From Pseudomonadota bacterium (GTDB lineage Bacteria; Pseudomonadota; Alphaproteobacteria; Sphingomonadales; Sphingomonadaceae): a stretch of DNA of 16,531 nucleotides. The stretch covers positions 1 through 16,531 of the forward strand of contig JAEWCW010000036.1 in assembly GCA_023390415.1 (NCBI GenBank), written 5' to 3'. This document shows, one piece after another, positions 12,876 through 16,531 of this stretch (position 1 is the first letter of the stretch; each line of letters opens with the position of its first letter). The translations under genes were made by a program, and so were the position numbers. The notes under the pieces were generated by a model that searched no databases, was not told where the DNA came from, and saw only the letters and a program-made list of their open reading frames with translations.

Positions 12876-14965
12876 GCCCGCTGCAGGCTCGGGGAGGCGG
12901 GCTCGCCTTCGTCGGGCATGCTGCTGCGGATCGCGGCGCTCAGTTGGTCCGGCGTGAACGGCTTGCCGAGGACGAGGACGTCGTCCGGCCGCCGCGCGAT
13001 CGAGCTTTCGTCCGCATAGCCCGTGATGATGATCGCCGGCAGGCCGGGCCGGATCTCGCGCGCCTGGCGGATCACCTCCGCGCCAGAGACGTGCGGCATC
13101 GCATAATCGGTGATCAGGAGGTCGCACCGGTCCGGGTCCGCCTTGAGCAGGCCGAGCACGTCGCTGCCGTCCGCGGCCTCGACGATGCTGTGGCCGAGAT
13201 CGGCGAGCAGGCCCGCGGTCGTTGCGCGCACGCCCTCGTGGTCGTCGACCAGAAGCACGTTGAGCGGCCGCACCGGCGCCTCGTTGGAAGCGCTCGCCTT
13301 CTTCTGCCGCTTCGCCGGCGCCGGCGCATCGGCCGGCGCGCGCGGCAGCCAGATCTCGGCCCGCGTCCCGGCGCCCAGTTCGGATTCGAGCCGGAACGCG
13401 CCGCCGGACTGGCGCGCGAAGCCATAGACCATCGACAGGCCGAGACCGGTGCCCTTGCCGACGTCCTTGGTGGTGAAGAAGGGCTCCATCACCTGGCCGA
13501 GCAGCTCGGGCGAGATTCCGCAGCCGCTGTCGGCGACCGTGAGCAGGACATACTCGCCGGCGGCGAGGCCGTCGCCGTCGCTGACCGTGCGGTTCTCGGC
13601 GCTGATCGCGATCGTGCCGCCGTCCGGCATCGCGTCGCGGGCGTTGATGATCAGGTTCATCAGCGCCAGCTCGAGCTGCGAGCGGTCGGCATAAGCCGGC
13701 CACAAGCCCTCGCCGACCGTCCATTCGAGCTCGACGAGGCCGCCCAGCGTGTGGGCGAGCAGGTCCGAGATCGACACAGACAGGCCTTCGATCTCGATCG
13801 CGCTCGGCTCGAGCTGCTGGCGCCGCGCGAAGGCGAGCAGGCGACCCACCAGCTCCGAGCCCTGCTCGGCGGCGCGGCGCGTCATGTCGAGGATCTTCTG
13901 CTCGTCACCGGCGAGCTCGACCCGCCGCTCGATCAGCCCGAGGCCGCCGAGAACCGCCGCCAGCAGATTGTTGAAATCATGCGCGATCCCGCCGGTCAGC
14001 TTGCCGATCGCGTCCATCTTGCGCGCCTGGACGAGCTCGCTCTCCAGCACCTTCCGGTCGGTGACGTCGAGCAGGGTACCCGCATATTCGATCGGCCGGC
14101 CGTCGCCGTCGCGCAGGAGCACGGCCTGGTCCAGGAAGTGGCGATAGCCGCCGTCGGCATGCTGCCAGCGATATTCCAGCGCCAGCGAGCGCCCGCTCGG
14201 CCGCTCCGCCATCGCGCTCAACACCCGCTCGCGATCGTCCGGGTGGAGCCGCTCGTGCCAGAGCGCCGGCGTCTTCTCGATCTCTTCGAACTCGTAGCCG
14301 GTCAGCGCCGCGAAGTTGCCGCTGACATATTTGGGCACGCGCGGCGAGGCATCGAGCGCCTCCAAGTAGAGCACGATCGGGAGCGAGCGGATGATCGCGC
14401 CCTGGCGCTGCTGGGCGAGGCGGAGCTCCTGCTCCACGCGAAGCCGCTCGGCATTGGCGCGCAGGTTCGCGTCGAGCAGCGCCTGCTCCGCGGCCGCCTT
14501 GCGCTCGATCTCCTTGGTCTTCGCGAACAGATCGACGAACACGGCGACCTTGGAGCGCAGGACGATCGGGTCGACCGGTTTGAACACGTAGTCCACGGCC
14601 CCCATCGAATAGCCGCGGATGAGGTGCTCCGCCTCCTTGTTGACCGCCGACAGGAAGACGATCGGGATCCGCTTGGTCTGCTCGCGGGAGCGGATCATCT
14701 GGGCGGTCTCGTAGCCGTCGATCCCGGGCATGTAGACGTCGAGCAGGATCACCGCGAACTCGCCCTTCAGCAGGTGGCGGAGCGCCTCCTCGCCGGAGCG
14801 GGCCTCGACGATCTCGCCGACATCCTCGAGCACGGTGTGAATCGCGAGCAGGTTGCGCTCGTCGTCGTCGACGACGAGCACGCGCGGCCGCTCCTCCGCC
14901 TCCAGCAGGGGGGCGGACTTGAGCGGCTTCGCGGAGGCCTTCTTGACCGGCACGCCTACGCTCAT
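12872..14965 (-). CDS. Soluble hybrid histidine kinase, REC-PAS-HisKA-HATPase-REC
   Basis: 697 residues, no membrane segment. Order: receiver about 27-145 (VLVVDDD, phospho-acceptor Asp76 in LLDVYMP, Lys129 in FKP), a helical linker 146-190, PAS/PAC about 191-303 (ending LLDVTDRK), HisKA with His329 in GGIAHDFNN, HATPase (N-box LMNLIINARDAMP 435-447, DSGCGI 479-484, FFTT 496-499, GTGLGL 505-510), and a second receiver about 568-685 (LLVDDHE, Asp620 in LITDYAMP, Lys668 in GKPF). All catalytic residues are present. The N-terminal receiver suggests it takes phosphate from another kinase, and the C-terminal one passes it on or feeds back. The ATG lies 1 nt after the TAG of the larger kinase gene upstream, so the two are co-translated and probably form one relay. 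The output regulator is not in this window. Confidence 0.92.
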   Translation of the reverse strand: MSVGVPVKKASAKPLKSAPLLEAEERPRVLVVDDDERNLLAIHTVLEDVGEIVEARSGEEALRHLLKGEFAVILLDVYMPGIDGYETAQMIRSREQTKRIPIVFLSAVNKEAEHLIRGYSMGAVDYVFKPVDPIVLRSKVAVFVDLFAKTKEIERKAAAEQALLDANLRANAERLRVEQELRLAQQRQGAIIRSLPIVLYLEALDASPRVPKYVSGNFAALTGYEFEEIEKTPALWHERLHPDDRERVLSAMAERPSGRSLALEYRWQHADGGYRHFLDQAVLLRDGDGRPIEYAGTLLDVTDRKVLESELVQARKMDAIGKLTGGIAHDFNNLLAAVLGGLGLIERRVELAGDEQKILDMTRRAAEQGSELVGRLLAFARRQQLEPSAIEIEGLSVSISDLLAHTLGGLVELEWTVGEGLWPAYADRSQLELALMNLIINARDAMPDGGTIAISAENRTVSDGDGLAAGEYVLLTVADSGCGISPELLGQVMEPFFTTKDVGKGTGLGLSMVYGFARQSGGAFRLESELGAGTRAEIWLPRAPADAPAPAKRQKKASASNEAPVRPLNVLLVDDHEGVRATTAGLLADLGHSIVEAADGSDVLGLLKADPDRCDLLITDYAMPHVSGAEVIRQAREIRPGLPAIIITGYADESSIARRPDDVLVLGKPFTPDQLSAAIRSSMPDEGEPASPSLQRA

Positions 14966-14966
14966 C

Positions 14967-16531
14967 CTATTCCGCGGCCCTCACGCGCTCGGGCCGCGCC
15001 ATCTCTCGGGCGCGGGCAATCCAGACCCTCAAGAGGGCGAGCAGCAGATCGATGTCGACCGGCTTGGCGATGTAATCGGAAGCTCCAGCCTCCAGGCACT
15101 TCTCGCGGTCCCCCTTCATCGCCTTCGCGGTGACGGCGATCAGGGGCAGCTCCGCGAGATCGGGATTCTCGCGGATCTTCTGCATCGTCTCGTAGCCGTC
15201 CATTTCGGGCATCATGATGTCGATGAGTGCAATGTCGATTCCGGGAGTCTGTTCCAACAGAAGGATGCCGTCCCTGCCCCGCTCGGCATGGAGCACCTCG
15301 ACCTCGTAGCTCTCCAGCACGCTGGTCAGCGAATAGATGTTGCGGATGTCGTCGTCGACGATGAGGATCTTGGCGCCGGCCAGCTCGGGCACGTCGCGGG
15401 ATGCCTCGCTCTCGCCCTCTGGGCGAAGGACCGCGACCAGCGGCTCGTCGCCGGATGCCGCGACAAGGGCCGCGAGCTTGCGGAACACCCCGGCCAGCTC
15501 CTCCCGCTCCGCCGGCTTCTCGGTGACTCCGAACGCGCCCATCTCCATCACCGGCGCCAGCCTGTCGGCGCCGGAGATGACGTGGATCGGCACGTTCCGA
15601 GTCTCCTGATCGTGCTTGAGCAGGTCGAGCAGGACGAAGCCGTCAATGTCGCTGAGGCCGAGATCGAGCGTGATCGCGCTCGGCCTCAGCTTGCGCGCCA
15701 TCGAGAGCGTGCCGGCGCCCGCCGTCGAGACCACGCCCTTCAGCCCCGCCTCGCGGGCGAGATCGAGCAGGATGGTCGCGAAGGCCGGGTCGTCCTCGAC
15801 GATCAGAACGAAGGGATCTTCGCCGAGATCGTCGCGGTCGTCGGCGACGTCGAAGCCGGTCGGAAGCGCGCTGGGCACGATCGCGCCGCTATTGTCGTAG
15901 CGGGCGCTGGTCGTGCCGCCGAGCGCGCTGGCCTGGGCGGCCGCCTGCAACGGCACGAACAGGGTGAAGGTCGATCCCTCGCCGGGCTTCGACCTGACCT
16001 GGAGCTCGCCGCCGAGCAGGCGCGCGATCTCGCGGCTGATCGAGAGGCCGAGGCCGGTGCCGCCATATTTGCGGCTGGTGGTGCCGTCAGCCTGCTGGAA
16101 CGCCTCGAAGATGAGCTTCTGCTTGTCCTCGGGAATGCCGATGCCGGTGTCGGTGACTGCGATCGCGATCGCCCGATCGGCGTTGCGCAGGACCGGGTGG
16201 CCGGGGCTCCAGCCGCCGCTCGCACAGGAGACCTTGAGCGTCACACTGCCATGCGAGGTGAACTTGAACGCGTTGGAGAGCAGGTTGAGCACCACCTGCT
16301 GCAGGCGCTTCTCGTCGGTGCGGACGCTGGTCGGCAGCTTGGGATCGAAGTCGACTTCGAACTTGAGGCCCTTGTCCTGCGCGAGCTGGCGGAAGGTGCG
16401 CTCCATATGGTTGCGCAGCCCGTGCATCGGCATGTCGCCAAGCTCGATCGACACCGTGCCGGACTCGATCTTCGAAAGATCGAGGATGTCGTTGATGAGG
16501 CTCAGCAGATCCGACCCGGCCGAGTGGATGG
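14967..16531 (-). CDS. Hybrid histidine kinase, HisKA-HATPase-REC-REC (5' part outside window)
   Basis: 520 visible residues; the frame stays open to the right edge, so the GTG at 16454 is not the start. The first visible residues (SDLLSLINDILDLSKIESG) are the second helix of a HisKA domain, and the phospho-His lies beyond the edge. Counting from the first visible residue: HATPase with N-box NLLSNAFKF (82-90), DTGIGI (127-132), GTGLGL (157-162); receiver 1 about 240-355 with Asp289 (TLDLGLSD); receiver 2 about 387-505 with Asp437 (LIDIMMPEMDG) and Lys489 (AKPVD). The HATPase resembles BarA-type hybrid kinases. The missing N-terminus would hold the sensor (HAMP, GAF or transmembrane parts). 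A second hybrid kinase follows 1 nt after its stop. Receiver 1 is less canonical (LDLGLSDIDGF), so it may be a modulatory receiver. Confidence 0.92.
   Translation of the reverse strand, partial: IHSAGSDLLSLINDILDLSKIESGTVSIELGDMPMHGLRNHMERTFRQLAQDKGLKFEVDFDPKLPTSVRTDEKRLQQVVLNLLSNAFKFTSHGSVTLKVSCASGGWSPGHPVLRNADRAIAIAVTDTGIGIPEDKQKLIFEAFQQADGTTSRKYGGTGLGLSISREIARLLGGELQVRSKPGEGSTFTLFVPLQAAAQASALGGTTSARYDNSGAIVPSALPTGFDVADDRDDLGEDPFVLIVEDDPAFATILLDLAREAGLKGVVSTAGAGTLSMARKLRPSAITLDLGLSDIDGFVLLDLLKHDQETRNVPIHVISGADRLAPVMEMGAFGVTEKPAEREELAGVFRKLAALVAASGDEPLVAVLRPEGESEASRDVPELAGAKILIVDDDIRNIYSLTSVLESYEVEVLHAERGRDGILLLEQTPGIDIALIDIMMPEMDGYETMQKIRENPDLAELPLIAVTAKAMKGDREKCLEAGASDYIAKPVDIDLLLALLRVWIARAREMARPERVRAAE

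Noticed and set aside
14967..16454. GTG at 16454 as the true start of the kinase
   Set aside because: The frame is open upstream and encodes the second HisKA helix, so the gene is cut by the window edge.

Overview
The window is about 16.5 kb of very GC-rich DNA (roughly 70% by eye). It has strong G/C bias at third codon positions, several GTG/TTG starts, and long spurious ORFs opposite nearly every real gene. Gene content and protein flavour (DUF885 peptidases with signal peptides, an M16 lipoprotein peptidase, a YcbB-type L,D-transpeptidase, PilZ, dodecin, HxlR/VOC/DUF1428 genes, hybrid histidine kinases) suggest an alphaproteobacterial chromosome, most likely Sphingomonadales. That taxonomic call is inference. 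I see no rRNA, tRNA, IS element, phage gene or CRISPR array.

Layout: (i) 1-621, minus strand: two small exported proteins. One is Cys/His-bearing, followed by a His/Gln/Cys-rich protein cut by the left edge; together they look like the start of a copper/metal-handling cluster. (ii) 673-2754: a lipoprotein L,D-transpeptidase (minus) diverging from a PilZ-domain protein (plus). (iii) 2764-3500, minus: a MarR-like winged-helix protein overlapped by 4 nt with a small membrane-anchored helical protein. (iv) 3621-7161, minus: two tandem, clearly paralogous secreted DUF885 zincin-like peptidases, diverging from a 954-residue M16 peptidase lipoprotein (7297-10161, plus), followed by a dodecin gene whose Shine-Dalgarno lies in a hairpin loop. 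(v) 10446-12875: an HxlR regulator (minus), probably leaderless, diverging from a three-gene operon of VOC protein, fused double-DUF1428 protein and PhnB-type VOC protein. (vi) 12872-16531, minus: two hybrid sensor kinases one nucleotide apart. The upstream one is cut by the right edge.

How the genes may work together: much of the left and centre concerns the envelope and periplasm (L,D-transpeptidase, exported peptidases, metal-binding peptides). The HxlR cluster looks like a self-contained, locally regulated module. An N-terminal Cys in the regulator and glyoxalase-fold enzymes downstream would suit a response to electrophiles, but this is a hypothesis. The two kinases probably form one phosphorelay. 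No unmistakably new system is visible. The best leads are the HxlR/VOC/double-DUF1428 module with overlapping divergent promoters, the dodecin leader hairpin, and a 20-bp exact repeat bracketing dodecin.
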